A stretch of DNA of 64,000 nucleotides from a virus, in IMG/VR virus record IMGVR_UViG_3300036859_000973, positions 21,102 to 85,101 of that record. One strand, given 5' to 3'. Position 1 is the stretch's first letter. Every line of letters starts with the position of its first letter. The translations under genes were made by a program, and so were the position numbers. The notes under the pieces are model-generated. The model did not search any database. It was not told where the DNA came from and saw nothing but the letters and a program-made list of their open reading frames with translations. Positions 63,733 to 64,000 of the stretch are shown one piece after another.

Positions 63733-63887
63733 CGTTCCACCACCGTCACGATCATCACCCGCTTGCTCACGACCTCGACGTCGATCGGAGTCCCGCCGCG
63801 GAGGCCCATCTCGCGGACGACATCGGGGCCAAGGTAGATCCCCAGCTTGCCGCCGCCGACGTTCGTGACCTTGCGGCGCATCTTCAT
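63729..63887 (-). CDS. AbrB/SpoVT-like DNA-binding microprotein (52 aa)
   Basis: From ATG 63887 the 52-residue product contains KVTNVGGGKLGIYLGPDVVR, followed by EMGLRGGTPIDVEVVSKRVM, the swapped-hairpin pattern of AbrB/MazE-type regulators ('kvt..g.g.igiylp.dv...mgl..Gt.v.v'). Such proteins bind palindromic sites as dimers. It is the first gene of the last operon and stands next to a small palindrome at 63897-63907, so it may be autoregulatory. It is also the only clear DNA-binding regulator in the window that could bind the operator family. Confidence 0.65.
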   Translation of the reverse strand: MKMRRKVTNVGGGKLGIYLGPDVVREMGLRGGTPIDVEVVSKRVMIVTVVER

Positions 63888-64000
63888 GCAGGGGGCGTAC
63901 TATGTACGTCGCTATCAACCCATCGTCGCCGTTTCGGATGGAGCGCGGCGGGCGGGCGATTCCGCCACCCTTATCGGCTCCGCACGTCCATGGAGTCGCG
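63888..64000 (-). promoter_or_regulatory. Promoter region of the rightmost minus-strand operon
   Basis: The minus strand reads GTACATAGTAC (63897-63907), a perfect small dyad resembling the operator arm TACATAC, located 10 nt before ATG 63887. A TATA-like GTTGATAGC follows upstream. On the plus strand, CCTTATCGG lies near 63978, and an open frame begins at ATG 63937, but neither can be judged because the window ends here. Confidence 0.4.

Noticed and set aside
1-64000. CRISPR array
   Set aside because: I saw no regularly spaced direct repeats of 23-47 nt with unique spacers. The closest periodic structures are coding repeats at 320-870 and in the fibre gene.
63937-64000. Plus-strand gene starting at ATG 63937
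   Set aside because: It is open to the window end but too short to judge and its composition (Arg/Pro/Gly) resembles noise. No ribosome-binding site or promoter is clear.

Overview
The window is part of the genome of a tailed, contractile (myovirus-type) virus of an archaeon, or of an integrated provirus of that kind. The archaeal assignment rests on a PCNA-type sliding clamp (29910-30707), an MCM-like AAA+ helicase (35470-36882), a small-subunit-like archaeo-eukaryotic primase (29087-29908), an ERCC4-family nuclease (23837-25702), and TATA-box promoters in front of several operons. The viral assignment rests on a large terminase (30779-32527), tail sheath, tail tube, tape measure and a full baseplate set. 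Base composition is GC-rich. The proteins are not extremely acidic, so an extreme haloarchaeal host is not favoured. The host cannot be named from sequence alone. No portal or major capsid gene is visible; they probably lie left of position 1.

Layout. (1) 1-23656, plus strand, is the late structural module. It holds a repeat-rich DNRLRE-type virion protein, small Cys-rich proteins, neck genes (gp6-like connector, head-closure-like, morphogenesis/tail-completion-like), tail sheath, tail tube and a tail assembly chaperone with an apparent -1 frame switch. These are followed by a free-standing LAGLIDADG endonuclease gene, the tape measure, baseplate hub, spike, gp25-like and J-like wedge proteins, tail protein I-like, a long tail fibre with an AT-richer tip, and two small membrane proteins. 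(2) 23659-36882, minus strand, is replication, recombination and packaging: ERCC4 nuclease with an intein, a Sak4-like ATPase, a possible RPA-like protein, primase, PCNA, TerL, a cluster of tiny Cys-rich genes, uracil-DNA glycosylase, a RecB/Cas4-like nuclease and the MCM-like helicase. (3) 36883-37235 is an intergenic region with a 36-bp perfect inverted repeat, the best origin candidate, followed by one plus-strand gene of unknown role (37236-37847). (4) 37990-63887, minus strand, is a long early/accessory region. It holds a HARP/SNF2-type helicase with a second intein, a UvrD-family helicase, a MazG-like enzyme, an AbrB-like regulator, and about 50 mostly tiny genes. Many of these are zinc-finger or single-span membrane proteins, and most are joined by 4-nt NTGA stop/start overlaps.

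How the parts work together. A 17-bp palindrome TACATACGTTGTATGTA and its variants sits between the TATA box and the first start codon of at least six minus-strand operons, including those for PCNA and the RecB-like nuclease. This suggests one repressor or activator co-ordinates the early genes. Several of the same operons begin with a shared leader, GAGGGAAACGC, just before the ATG.

The strongest unusual observations are four. Two related inteins each split a catalytic motif exactly between Lys and Thr, ERK|TWGD in the nuclease and GLGK|T in the helicase, and both carry the Trp/Cys/Thr signature of class 3 inteins. The operator regulon and shared leader are the second. Two families of repeated gene-junction cassettes link otherwise unrelated tiny genes. 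The tail chaperone gene has a recoded second half with no start codon of its own.
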